Assembly (NCBI GenBank): GCA_018257865.1
Contig: JAEUBA010000064.1
Location: 120,222 to 184,221 of the forward strand
DNA: 64,000 nucleotides
Direction: 5' to 3'
Source of the DNA: Stereocaulon alpinum
Lineage: Eukaryota > Ascomycota > Lecanoromycetes > Lecanorales > Stereocaulaceae
How positions within the stretch are numbered: position 1 is the stretch's first letter; every line of letters begins with the position of its first letter. The translations under genes were made by a program, and so were the position numbers. The notes under the pieces are model-generated. The model did not search any database and was not told where the DNA came from. It saw nothing but the letters and a program-made list of their open reading frames with translations. Shown here piece after piece: positions 12,267-22,857 of this stretch.

Positions 12267-13153
12267 CAGCAAGGGGGAGGTGGTGCATGAGCTCGAATAC
12301 TAGCTCAAGCATCTATCCGAGATGTACTCGAGAGGTGTCACCGGGTCGGTCGGGCACATGGGAGCAAAATCTGCGTAACAGGGTAGCTGGTCTTGAAGCA
12401 GGTCGGCGCGAACGCTGCGCTCCGGCCAATGGAGGGGGTGTAAGATTAAATATTAATGTGGATGCTGCACGACATGGCTGCCCAACAGCTGACACTGCTG
12501 TTGATCGCAGGCAATGGAGGTATTCACAGTCGCGGGTTGGGGGTGTGAAGGAAAGTGATGGGTCGTGGTAGGCAGTTGACGACTGGCGGTTGTGCAGACG
12601 AGCTTACAATGGGGGCACTGTGACATTGCGCCACAATTACTAGTCGGCAGAATAGCGTGGAGGACTAGGGTACATATAGCAAGCGTAGGTAGCAAGGGTG
12701 CGATAGTGGTAGAAGATACCCCTGACTCGGTCGAGTTCCCTTCTGTTGGATCTATACTGGCATCATGCTACATACATGTACTCTCGAAATGGCATAATCG
12801 CCTGTTTCAGAAGTTGCTACATATCTAGACGCCTGCCGTGCAGCTGTTACAGATAACACCAATCTTAGCATCCTTGGGCTGATCCCAAATCCAGACAGTG
12901 AGACCGAGGTTTGCCATGTTTCATGCTTATAAGTAGGCCTTCGCGGTACAGCCCGCCTCAAAAGGGATCTGTTCCCGTTTGAGGTATGGAATAAACCGAT
13001 TGCTAATACTCCCCACCACGATTAACTACCCTTTGACTACTCGATATGCTTTCAGTCAATCCAATGTCAGAGGCTGAGGAGGAAGTCAATAACGATGGTG
13101 GATCTCACAACACATACTACAGTTGATTTGCCGAGTAGATGGTGGCCAGCCCG

Positions 13154-13179
13154 GACAAACAGACAAACAGACAAACAGA
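13154..13179. repeat. Short tandem repeat, unit GACAAACA, three copies
   Basis: Three perfect head-to-tail copies of the octamer GACAAACA, then GAG. It lies in non-coding sequence. Confidence 0.8.
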
Positions 13180-13526
13180 GCCAGTCCTTCCTGTAAGCAA
13201 GTCCACAGATGGTCGAATGATGTCTTCTTCAAAACTCTGGGGGTCAAGAGGCGGTGAGCAGACGAAAGACCTCGTGACCATCAGACCATGGAGTCTTTTG
13301 AGCTTTGACGCCAGACGGGGAGGGAAATTGATAGGGGGTGGTTCTGATTGGAGGTGTGCTGTATTAAAAGAATCCAATGGTTAGAGATGCACGTAATCGT
13401 TTAGCGCTCTCTGATCTCGATGATGACTGCACTTGTGACTTGTCCTTACCCCTGAATCTAAGTACGTACCCGCAGCTCCCCCTCCCCACGTTTACCTTAT
13501 GCACTTGAACCGTTTCATGCACACAA

Positions 13527-13592
13527 GCACATTGCACATTGCACAATTCACAATGCACAATGCACAATGCGCTATGCGCTATGCACATGCAC
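13527..13592. repeat. Simple repeat of GCACATT / GCACAAT / GCGCTAT units
   Basis: Degenerate 7-base units run head to tail (GCACATT twice, then CACAATG three times, then GCGCTAT twice). This looks like a minisatellite produced by slippage. It lies in non-coding sequence. Confidence 0.7.
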
Positions 13593-14728
13593 TCTATAAA
13601 TTAAGGTAAGGTATGAATTGTAGCTGAGCTCTGCGTCCACGTACATCTGCATAAAGACAAAGGAACACAGAGCACCCGTCGATACAACCGGATGTACATG
13701 TTGAAGCCTGTTTTTGGTCCTGCTCCACCATTCTGGCGTCTAAGATACTACCTGGTAGGTGCCAAAACTGCAAACATACGACGGCATACAAGGCAATACG
13801 CATTGGGCTGCCCAATGTGCTGTGATCCTTACGTACGTACAAGCTCATCTGTACATATCAGCCTAAGACGTTTAGATACCCGCATGATTGCGCTGTCATT
13901 GCGTTTGCTGCAGCATTTGAGAGCAATTCTTCCAAGTCTCACTCGAATATTGTTCTATCCTTTGATGGTAAGTCTAGCCTCTTCGAACGTTGCCCCTAGT
14001 CTCTGTCGACGGACCTTCTTCCAATCTCGGACTCTGAAACCTTATGAAGTAGACGTCTGTTCTCCGAGGTTCTCATTCGCCACATTGACTTTCCAGATGC
14101 GGTGTTCTGTCGTCGGTCAAGACACGCTGAGCCATCACCTAGTCGCCTCTTCTCTTCCGTAGGCTTACTACGGCCTATCGGTCGGGTGCCACAGTGACCA
14201 TTCCGTGTCGTTCTGATTCTAGCACTTACTTGAGCTATGTCTCCCACTAGTTTGATGTTGGAAGTGGAGTTGTGTGGGCGTTGTCACATCCGAGTTGTGT
14301 ACAACGTGTCTGCGAATCCTGAGCATACAAGCTTGACCAAGAGGACTAGGAGCCGATCAGGCCTCTTGAGGGCGGCGTCCTCTCTACGGAGACGCACCTG
14401 CACATGGCTTGAGGAGGCTCTCCAAGGTCCAGATTAGACTTGCAGGAAGGGGAAACTCCCGCAACTCTATCCGTACTCAATAGCACGTGAAACAGTGCAT
14501 ATCACTTTTTTGACTATCTCTAGTATTGGATCGACAACCATACTAAACACCTCCAGCATCCATTCTCAGCGTCTGGTGCAAGACAAAAGGGTCGCCAATC
14601 GCCATTGCGGGTGGGTGTGTAGCCGCTGGGGGTACATAAGCCGGTCTTCATGACCAGCGTCTTTGGTCAGTCTCCAATCACCCTGTTTAACGGTCCACAA
14701 ATTACCGCACTCCAGGTAACTATTTGAT

Positions 14729-15354
14729 ATGAAGTTATCTAAAGTGCCTTCTGTGGCGGTCCTGTTCCAGCTGTTCGTACTGCGCCTCAACGCTGCAATC
14801 CCCGTACCAACCAAGATTCCAACAATACATCTGCACAACAGCACAGCTGATGGTCTTGTTCTTCCCGTCAATACAACAGCCACAAAGGCTACTGAGTAAG
14901 TCAAAGTTGCCTACCGTCCTCAAACGCGATCATGCTAATATCAAATAGCGGCCTTCCCCCAAACAATCCATGGACATACCGGGTACCAAACACGTCTCTA
15001 GACGTTAGCTTTTTTTACCTTAAGGTTGAAGTTGAAGAAACAGACGCACTTGCAGCCATATTGGAAGCCGCAAACGATGTGATCACCCAGCTTAGCACTA
15101 CAGGTGACGAAGCTATAGGGCAGGGAGAGCTCGGTTGGGACACAACCACAGTTCGCCTGAATCTGCATCCTGAGCCGGTGATGACTTGGATCATGTGGGG
15201 TGCGACTTTGAAGGCCCTCACACATTTTGCGGATGCCTTCGACTCTGTGTCCTATTTTTATGATGTGAGTAACAACGGACAGAGCATTGGAGGAGGAGCA
15301 CTGGTCCTACCAAAACCGGGAGATGCTAAGCAGAACCCACCTGCAACCAGCTGA
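14729..15354 (+). CDS. Small secreted protein of unknown function (190 aa, two exons)
   Basis: I infer exons 14729..14895 and 14949..15354, with a 53-base intron (donor GA^GTAAGT, acceptor AAATAG^C). The split codon becomes GAC and the frame continues to TGA. Exon 1 gives a clear signal peptide (MKLSKVPSVAVLFQLFVLRL, then NAAIP), followed by a short Thr-rich spacer with NST and NTT N-glycosylation sequons. The mature part starts GLPPNNPWTYRVPNTSLDV. It contains a helical stretch (DALAAILEAANDVITQL) and a Trp-rich segment (VMTWIMWGATLKAL), and has no cysteine. It resembles, from memory, a recurrent family of small fungal proteins with an NPW-Y-VPNT start that has no assigned function. No close neighbour suggests a pathway. 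The confidence is moderate because no homology search was possible. Confidence 0.62.
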
Positions 15355-15818
15355 TTTAGCCTACCTTCAACAGGCTTTATCGGAGAACGGAGCGAAAGAT
15401 AATACGTTTTGTAACCAAATAGTCACTTGAAGCGGATGTCTGCCTCATTCTCCCTATAGTACATCGGAGAGGACGTTGGATTGGCTGACCGTTTCCAACA
15501 AGTAGCCACACGACATACATTGAAGTCAACATTTCTCCTAATCATGCATTATGTCCTGTGTTACGGACATCCAACAGCAAAACACACATCCCTATCTGTG
15601 CCCGTCTCCACCCCGGTCATCCTACTACACAGCATATCCATAGGGTGACTTGAGAACTTCTGATACGTACCGACGGTAAAGGTTTCCAACGCACTTCGAT
15701 CCGACCGCCATCAAATACGACGCAGACGACGCAGACAACTAAAGCACTCGTCAATCACAATCCGCGCAGCAGCTCTATCTTCACCGCTCCATGTTCAGCC
15801 AGTGCCTTCATGTTCCCT
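15355..15818. other. Intergenic between two convergent small secreted-protein genes
   Basis: Nothing recognisable is seen in about 460 bases apart from presumed 3' ends. Confidence 0.45.
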
Positions 15819-16247
15819 TCAGTTCTCTTCGTGCACCAGCTTGTGTTCGGCGCCTTGTTTCAAAAGCATGTCGCCCCTCTGCTCCACAAATGCAGTATCA
15901 ACGAACGGGTAATCGCTCCCACTGAAGTCGAGCCATAGCGTGCAATTTACCTCCACTGGGAAACATCGACAGCTGATGTCGATGATCTGGGTCCGATACT
16001 GTTGCGTGAGGTTACACCCCTCGGCAGGATGGAACAATTTGCAGGAACCTAAGACTTGATGATAGTCTCCACACGAAACGTGTTGCCTTGATTGCGCATT
16101 GTAGCAGGAGATTGCAGGCCTCGGTATCTCCAACGGCGATGACGAACTCAGTGTCGGTGGCGTTGTCAAATTTGGTCGTGAAGCTGAGGTTGGCAGTGCA
16201 GGCAACAGTGGGGAGAGATTGAGGAGACTTCGTACCAATATCGGCAT
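15819..16247 (-). CDS. Possible small cysteine-rich secreted protein (142 aa)
   Basis: The frame from the ATG at 16247 encodes a plausible signal peptide (MPILVRSLLNLSPLLPALP, then TSA). A Pro/Ser/Thr-rich spacer follows, then about 60 residues with seven cysteines (SCYN, VSCG, GSCK, EGCN, ISCRCF, NCTL) and an Asp/Glu-rich tail. Three N-glycosylation sequons (NLT, NLT and NCT) are present. An odd cysteine count suggests a free Cys, a dimer or a misplaced boundary. The frame is also open upstream of the ATG for about 50 codons without another ATG, so an extra 5' exon cannot be excluded. It looks like a candidate effector or cell-wall protein, but that is inference from size, signal and cysteines only. 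Confidence 0.42.
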   Translation of the reverse strand: MPILVRSLLNLSPLLPALPTSASRPNLTTPPTLSSSSPLEIPRPAISCYNAQSRQHVSCGDYHQVLGSCKLFHPAEGCNLTQQYRTQIIDISCRCFPVEVNCTLWLDFSGSDYPFVDTAFVEQRGDMLLKQGAEHKLVHEEN

Positions 16248-17063
16248 GAAATCGAGATCTCCATTGCCGAGGCCTGATCCTTTCCGTTTATTCGGCAATG
16301 GTGGCAGTTGTCGAAGAGAGCAGAGACTCAAGGACTGTAATTTCTGACTGCGACGCTTGAATGCTCCTAGCTCTCCGTCTAGATGTGCAGTGATGTCCCT
16401 GTGCTAATTACCACAGCATGCTTAGAAAGTTCGCTTATGCATTTCAAGCTTTTAACCTTCTACGCACATCATTATCAACATCTGAGAGATCACCGTGACC
16501 ATCTCCGCATACTTTAGCCAAGCAAGGTTTAGCAGTCTCCGAATAACTTCGGCCCACAGGTGGCAACATTCTTGGGAGCAGAGGCGCTCCAATTGCCAAT
16601 TCAAACTGCTCGAAATACAAGGGTCAAGGTAGCTCTAAAGGTGTGGACATGGACCAATTCTTTGACATTTGCAAAGGCCTTATGGCTGAGATATTCATTC
16701 CACCCTACTTACTTTTCAGTACATTTGATATCAATTTGTCAATATACCCTGTTTATTCCTCGGACCCGAGGTTCCGTCTGCATTTGATCCTCGCCTAATC
16801 TCTACTCAACTGCATCATCTTTTGGAGTAAAATGCGACATGAGGCGAGGAATACCCCAATCTATACTACGCGAAAGTCACTGGCGAAAGGGATGATCCAT
16901 TTTATGTTTTGCATGTTTGAGATATTGTTGAGTTGATTAATTGATGGATTTCTTTGAGGATCCGCAATGTCTAAATAACATGCTATATAGAGCTATGCTT
17001 AATGCCTCCTAACACCGATGCTATACAGGGAAGTGACAATGTTTGTCATGTTCAACCTCGCAA
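16248..17063. other. Intergenic, nothing recognised
   Basis: About 800 bases upstream of the cysteine-rich frame and downstream of the Hsp30-type gene. No gene, RNA or repeat is supported. Confidence 0.45.
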
Positions 17064-17807
17064 TTACTGGATCTCGATTTTCCTTGCCTCCTTGGCCACA
17101 AGCTTCGGAACGACGACGGATAGGATGCCATTCCTCAAGCTCGCCTTGACAGCCTCTTGATCAACTCTCCCCGGGAAGCTGAACCTTCTCTCAAATTCCC
17201 CGACAGTTCGCTCGCTGACCCAGTACTTGAAGCTCGGCTCAGCGGGCTTCTTTGTTTCGGCAACCTCAGTGGTAGGCGCAGCATCCTCGGTGATCGTGTT
17301 TGGCGTTCTCGTGCCCTCGGTGGCGCTCTCGGCACCAGCATCGACATATTCGTCTTCAACAGAAGCTTTCTGGAACTTGGCGGACTTCTCTGAAGCGGTG
17401 TCGGCGGTGGCTGCCTCACCGGCTTCTACGGCCTTTGTGGATTCGTCCTCGTTCGTCCTGGTGGATTCGGTGGCTGTCTTTCCACGGATGACGAGCGTCC
17501 GCTCATCCACGAATTCGATCTCTAGGTCACGCTGCTCGATGCCGGGTAGTTCGCCTTGCAATTCGTAAGCGGCACCGGCTTCCCGGACATCGAAGCGTGG
17601 TGTGAATGTCCTTCGAGCGGCCTGCCCTCTTTGTGAGGTGGGTGCTAGTTCAGCGGCGGCGCTATCAAGAAGGCGGAAGAGGGGAGCGAAGTCTGAGCTA
17701 GCTGGGCCGAAGTGTGGGAAGAATGGTGTGGTGAACATGGTACGGGCTGGCCGAGCTGCTTTGCAGACGTGAGGGATAGTGCGGGTTGTGATGCGGTAGG
17801 GTTGCAT
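17064..17807 (-). CDS. hsp30: Small heat-shock protein, Hsp20/Hsp30 type with acidic insertion (247 aa)
   Basis: This is an ATP-independent holdase chaperone. An intronless frame starts from the ATG at 17807; a second ATG at residue 24 (MFTTPFFPHFGP) gives the more usual N-terminus of this family. The alpha-crystallin domain is split. Its first half is at about 67-115 (FDVREAGAAYELQGELPGI, then ERTLVIRGKT) and its second half at about 193-240 (YWVSERTVGEFERRFSFPG, then LRNGILSVVVPK). Between them lies an acidic, Ala/Glu/Thr-rich insertion of about 75 residues, known in filamentous-fungal Hsp30 proteins. The C-terminus carries the I-x-I anchoring motif (RKIEIQ). A TATA box and perfect heat-shock elements lie upstream (see the promoter entry), which fits induction by Hsf1. 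Confidence 0.93.
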   Translation of the reverse strand: MQPYRITTRTIPHVCKAARPARTMFTTPFFPHFGPASSDFAPLFRLLDSAAAELAPTSQRGQAARRTFTPRFDVREAGAAYELQGELPGIEQRDLEIEFVDERTLVIRGKTATESTRTNEDESTKAVEAGEAATADTASEKSAKFQKASVEDEYVDAGAESATEGTRTPNTITEDAAPTTEVAETKKPAEPSFKYWVSERTVGEFERRFSFPGRVDQEAVKASLRNGILSVVVPKLVAKEARKIEIQ

Positions 17808-17973
17808 TGATATTGAGTGGATAGTAAGACTTGGGTTTGTGTGGTATTAAGAGAATGTTGCTAGTGCTTTGGAACCTTGCTGATGTTGAGAAGTTGGATG
17901 TGAGTTGTAGGCTTGTGATGAATTTTGGTTCGTGAGAAACTGATGGGGATTTAGGACAGCACTGGGCGAGATA

Positions 17974-18101
17974 CTTATACCCACCCAGACCGGTTCCAGA
18001 AACCTCTTGATGGCGCCATTCAATTACCAGCATCTTTCCAACAGGCTCTCGATCCTTCCAGTGATTATTGAGCGAAGATGGTGGCAATACCTTGAACCTT
18101 C
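17974..18101 (-). promoter_or_regulatory. Heat-shock promoter of the Hsp30-type gene: TATA box plus two heat-shock elements
   Basis: Read on the minus strand, GGTATAAGT gives a TATA box at 17974-17980. Fifteen bases further upstream is TTCTGGAA (17994-18001), a perfect tail-to-tail heat-shock element. A second perfect unit, GAACCTTC in + orientation, lies at 18094-18101. Spacing to the coding start (about 165 bases from the TATA box) suits a leader of about 140 bases. The remaining bases up to 18511 hold no gene. Confidence 0.72.
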
Positions 18102-18511
18102 TAGGGCATTCTCAGCCATTTCGGGGAAAGCGCGGAATTACCTAAGCGAAGAATTGTACCCAATCGAGCCAACCAGGAAGACAAAAGGGTTTGCTGTAAC
18201 AGACATACTCATAGCAACTTTGCTGTCCAAACGCTTCCACACTAGCTTTTCCGTATGCAGCTTCTGCTCTGCGCACCCTTCTATATGCCCATTACCACGG
18301 GGAATCCTTGAATATACATGAAAATGCAATGTACATCAACAGGGGAACGCCATGAAAATGAACACCGACAATCCTACCGAACCAGTATGCACATGCCCTT
18401 GTCCTTCGCTAACCATGCCCGAATTCCAGGTATTCAATCGCTAGACTCTTCTGGTTCACCAATTACCACTATGCTTGTCCAATAATATCACCACAGTTCT
18501 ATGAGACTTGA

Positions 18512-21500
18512 TCAGGCATTAGGGTATTCGTAAGTCTCTAAACCGCCATGCTCATCTCTCTTTTTCTTCAGTCGCCAAGTGCTTTTACTTTTCTCCCGTT
18601 TCTTCTTCATCTCCTCCCATCCTTCTTCATCATCGTCGTCACTTCCCGACGACTTCTTCGGAGGCGTTTGCGTCACCGGCCTCACAGAAAGCCTACTATC
18701 CTTACCAAACCCTCCTGGTAAGAGCATCCCACTGGTGAGAGTAGATGATCGAGAAGCTGCTCCGGGCACATGCTCGTCAGATGGTGCGATAGACACAGGA
18801 CGATAGCGGGATGGCATGCCGACATTGCTGCGCTCAGATGGGGCGAGCGAAGGCGCATAGCCTGGACCAGAGCCGCCTAGCGCACCACTCATCATACTTG
18901 GCGCTTTCGACATCCTGTTGTTACCCTGAGCTTGCCATGGTGGAGTCGAGCTAGGACCCATCATGCTCATTGCTCGCTGTTGTGCTTGCTGTGGGCCTAG
19001 CGGAGTCGGCATCGAAGGTGCGCCGGACGACAATGGTCTTTGCTGCTGACCCGGTGGAGCCAACATTCCAGAATTTGTCATCATCATCTGCTGCTGCTGT
19101 GGGGGCATCATAAAGGGCGGTTGCTGCCCGGGTGGCATCCCTTGCATACCCGAGGCCATGATTTGCTGCATTTGTTGCATCCACTGCATCTGCATCTGCA
19201 TCATTTGGTTCATCTGCTCTGACATTTGTACTGTGGCTTGCTCCCCAGCGGACATCGTTGGTGACATGCCTAGGGGCATGCCCCACGGCATTTGGGCCAT
19301 ATTAGGTGGTAGAGGAGAGCCATAGTTGCCTTGCGCATTTGGACTTCCCCTTCGTGCGGCTCTTGCGCGCTCCTCCCCAGCAATAACTCCCACAAGACCG
19401 CCTGGTTGCAAATTGGGCTGTCCAACACCATATACGGACGACGAACCGCCGTGGACAGATTGTGGTCCACCGTTGCCATACGCCAGGGATTCGCGATTTG
19501 AAGGATTGACAAGGCCTGCACCAAAATAAGGATCTGAAGGTAAATGTTTTGCAAAAGGCGGGAGACTGCGACCTGCTCCAAGCGCTGATCCAGCTACGGA
19601 CTTGGGAGGCGGCGGATATGATTCGCTTTTATACTGAATGTTAGAAGTCGTAGCTGTAGGCGGTCTGTTCTTCGATGGAAACCCATGTGCTGCGAGTACA
19701 CCCAGTGGAACATCCTCGTCTTCATCGTCACTAGCTTTGGTGGCTTCTGGAGGTGTGTCAAAACTGAACGTCGGCGTATCAGACCGAGTAGCAACGGCTG
19801 GAGCACTCATGCTTGCTCTGTCCAGGCCTGGCCATTGCGGCACACTAGGTAGGTCGGAAGGCTGCTCTCCGGTTACCTTCATCATCTGTTGGCGATAGAC
19901 TGAAAGGTGAGCCTCTTGTTTTCGTCTCTCTCTCGCAAGCTGCTTGTTTCGCTCTATTTCGTCGTCATCTTCATAATCATCACCTTCCTCGTCAGACTCA
20001 TCTTTGTTGAAATATTGCTCACGTCTCGCCTCTTGTTCCTTTCGATATTGCTCGAATTGTGCAGGCGTCATGACCTTTTTGTTGTTCTCTGGAGCTGAGG
20101 GAGGTTGGGCTCTTGGAGGAGGCGGAGCTGATCTACCAAGCGCTGGAGGAGATATATCAAACATCGAGCGCTCGTCTTGGTATACTAGGCCAATTTTTTC
20201 TGCGCGGGGAGTAGTCTCTGTTGATCCTTGCCGCCAAGGGGTAGCGGAGAAATCTTGATCGCTGCTATCAAACAACGGCGCAGGCGAACGGTGTCTACTC
20301 TCCAGATCCGGTGTTCTCTGTGGGCTGTCCGTCGCGTCTGATGACAGATAAGGTGAATGGGCTATCAGTGATGCAGCAGGGTTGTATGCTTCATCATCAG
20401 TATTGCCGGAGCGTCGATTGAGCCTCTGGCTCGCGCTCAGGGAGTCCATGACCAATTTAGCATCCTCGTCCTGCAGAAAATCGGAGCTTCTTCTATCCAA
20501 CCCTTTCTTGGACGCATAAACGCTGCTTCGTTGTAACCCTCCTCCAGCAATTGAAGGGAGTCTTTGCTGCGTCTTCCTATGGGAAGGACCCGATGCTTCC
20601 GAGAGAGGCATAGTCTTCGACTTCGGTGTGGCGGGTCCAGGTCGAGGCCCCGGCAGCTTGTTGTAGTAAGAAAGAGTTTCCGCAGCTCTTTGAGTGTTGC
20701 TCGCCATTAGAATCTCCTGCGAATCACCACTGGCCCAGGAGTGTGGTGATGTTGGTATGTCTTGGAGGTGATCGCCTTGGGAGGGCGAAGGGGTGGTATG
20801 CGAGCGATCACCCATGTAAGCTTTTGGAGGCGCTTCAAACTCTGCTGGCGACATCTGTACCTAGGGAATCTTAGCAAAGGCATCTACTAGATCAGGGTAA
20901 TTGATGCTTACCGGGCTCACAGATTGCGCACCGGCTATTGTAGATGATTCATCCATTATCTGGCTCTGTCGCTTTCCGAAGCTTTCGAACATTGAACCAA
21001 ATCCATCCAGGTCCGATTGCCCAAAGTCAAGTCCTGTTTCCAGGAGCTTCGGCGGAGTTGCGGTGCTTCCACTGGCATAACTGCTTTCTGTCATGGCTCT
21101 CGGCCGGTTGAGTCTGGGATATCCGTTTGACTCCTCATCCTCTACCGCTGGTCGAGACTCTGACTGTGACGCTGAAGTAGGCAATCCGACCTTCTTCCTG
21201 CCGAAAGAAAGAGCTCTTCCTGCGGCTCTAAGAGATCGAGGACTTGTTTCGGGTATTGGGGGAGCACTTATTCTGTATAGACCTTCTACATTGGAGGAGA
21301 AGTTCTCGTCTAAGGGAATGTCGGTAGATGATGGCAATGTAGAGGTGGAGCTGTAACGCGCGGATGATGAGGAATTATCGTTATGTCCTCCACTTGAGGC
21401 TGAATTGTTGGTACCTCCGCTACCACTAGAAAGTATCAGCACACCGCACTTGGGAAGTCCAGTCAACGACATACCGGTTGTTAGGATTGAGGTCAAGTCT

Positions 21501-21713
21501 ACCGTCAGCAAACTGAAGTTCGTCTCCAAAGTGCCCAGCGCTCACTGGTCGTCCAAGACTCATCCGCTTTAGATTGTTGCCGCCATCGAAAGATTTGGTC
21601 CCTTGAGGACGCTCGAAGACTCGAAAAGAGGGTTCCGGAGGGTTTGGAAGGTCCTCAAGGGCATTTCCGGAAGACTTTCGTCGCTGGAAACCTTTCGGTA
21701 ATTTGATCGGCAT
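18512..21713 (-). CDS. Large disordered Q/M-rich protein of unknown function (1033 aa, three exons)
   Basis: Exons are inferred as 21713..21475, 20860..18512 and, between them, 21425..20912. The introns are 49 bases (GTATGT..TTCTAG) and 51 bases (GTAAGC..CCCTAG). All three exons join in frame. The start MPIKLPKGFQRRKSSGNAL and following NPPEPSFRVFERPQGTKSFDG look conserved, but I cannot name the family. The body is Ser/Pro-rich. An Asp/Glu-rich helical segment near residues 510-560 (KEQEARREQYFNKDESDEE, then RNKQLARERRKQEAH) may be coiled. A strongly Gln/Met-rich tract (QMNQMMQMQMQWMQQMQQI, then PPQQQQMMM) lies about residues 790-850. The C-terminus is charged (WEEMKKKREKSKSTWRLKKK). There is no signal peptide or membrane segment. 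Low-complexity composition suggests a scaffold or a condensate-forming protein; this is inference. Confidence 0.8.
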
Positions 21714-22857
21714 ATAGGAGGGTTGAAGGTGGTGTTCGGCAGTGTCTCAATGTAGGAGGAAAGGAGTCATATGTCGTTGGGTGCTTGTTGGGATACTCAG
21801 AAGCAGGGTACAGACGGGTGTAAACTGAAGCCCTTTGCTTGTGCCTGTCTTTCTGCCCTTAATCTGACGTGGCGTTGGCGCTGGAGTGGTCCGCTGTGTA
21901 GTGAGTGAACGTGTCCAAGAGGTCGAATCTCTCATTAGCAACACGGAGGATTCACTGCGGCAATGCACACAGCCGATGAGGATCGCGTTCCGCTGCAAGT
22001 AACTCACAAATTGGCGTGTATTCTTTTAACGCTGTGAATCGCCAAGCTTGTAGGAGTGTTTTGTGATTGACGGCCAGGGGCGGTTGCAGGTTGGAGATGA
22101 GGCTGAGACGTTTCAGAGGTTGCACCACAATCAGAACCAGGATAGTCGAAGCCACATGGTCTATTTCCCTGGCTGGACGTGCTGTTCAATTGTCGAGTAT
22201 GAGCTTCGCACTTGGTCGCCGAAGGGTCTCGGGTGAAAATGTTCGAATAGACTTCTATTCTTAGTAAAGTCAACAAATGATCGCCAGGGCCGAATGTGAG
22301 GTGGAGGTAGCAAACCCGGTAGACGATTGGTCTGGTCTTCTGTACCCGCTCGAAGAAATGTAGTGACGGAAGGGTACCACAAGTAATTGCAATTGTGTAT
22401 CCTTGGCAAAGAGAAGAGGGAGAGACACAGTGTTGAAGGACCATAACTTACTTCTCCGGCTCGGTGGGCGTGCTTACCGGTACTACTGGCCAAGTCAGGG
22501 AGCCGCGTTTTAAAGCACGCCACGGCCCCCAAGCCATTCTGGGTCGATCTCGTAAACACGGCTTATCGTGCAGGGATCATCTGCACCCCATCGCCCTTCA
22601 CCCCATCCCCCACATCCCCCATCCACCCCATCTGCATCTCATGCGCCTGGTGCATCGTCACACACTCGGCTCCTAAACTTTCCTGCTGTTCCGTCTCAGC
22701 CAGTCGAGCCAGTCGAGCCAGTCGAGCCAGTCGAGCCAGTCGAGCCAGTCGAGCCAGTTGAGCCAGTATCTGACGAACGTGCCCATAGCGTCTACCCCTC
22801 TCTTCCGTGCTTGATGTTCTGCCACGCCTTCTCCGCCGCAAAGTTTTGCTTTATACA
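21714..22857. other. Intergenic between divergent genes, with a minisatellite
   Basis: This is the shared upstream region of the Q/M-rich protein gene (-) and the M20 peptidase gene (+). No gene is supported. It contains the 9-base tandem repeat listed separately and C-rich stretches with CCCCATC-type repeats around 22583-22635. Confidence 0.5.
22701..22763. repeat. Minisatellite, unit CAGTCGAGC, seven copies
   Basis: Six perfect copies of the 9-base unit CAGTCGAGC are followed by one with a single C-to-T change. The array ends 94 bases before the peptidase ATG, so it lies in its promoter or 5' leader. Confidence 0.9.

Larger units (their letters stand above)
12267..14728. other. Gene-poor 2.5 kb between BEM3 and a small secreted-protein gene
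   Basis: This is the shared upstream region of two divergent genes. It contains two simple repeats (listed separately) and several short open frames, the longest about 156 codons from 13692. None has a signal peptide, domain or plausible splice partner, so I call no gene here. Confidence 0.5.

Noticed and set aside
13692..14162. 156-codon plus-strand frame
   Set aside because: No signal peptide, domain or splice support; amino-acid composition looks like translated non-coding DNA.
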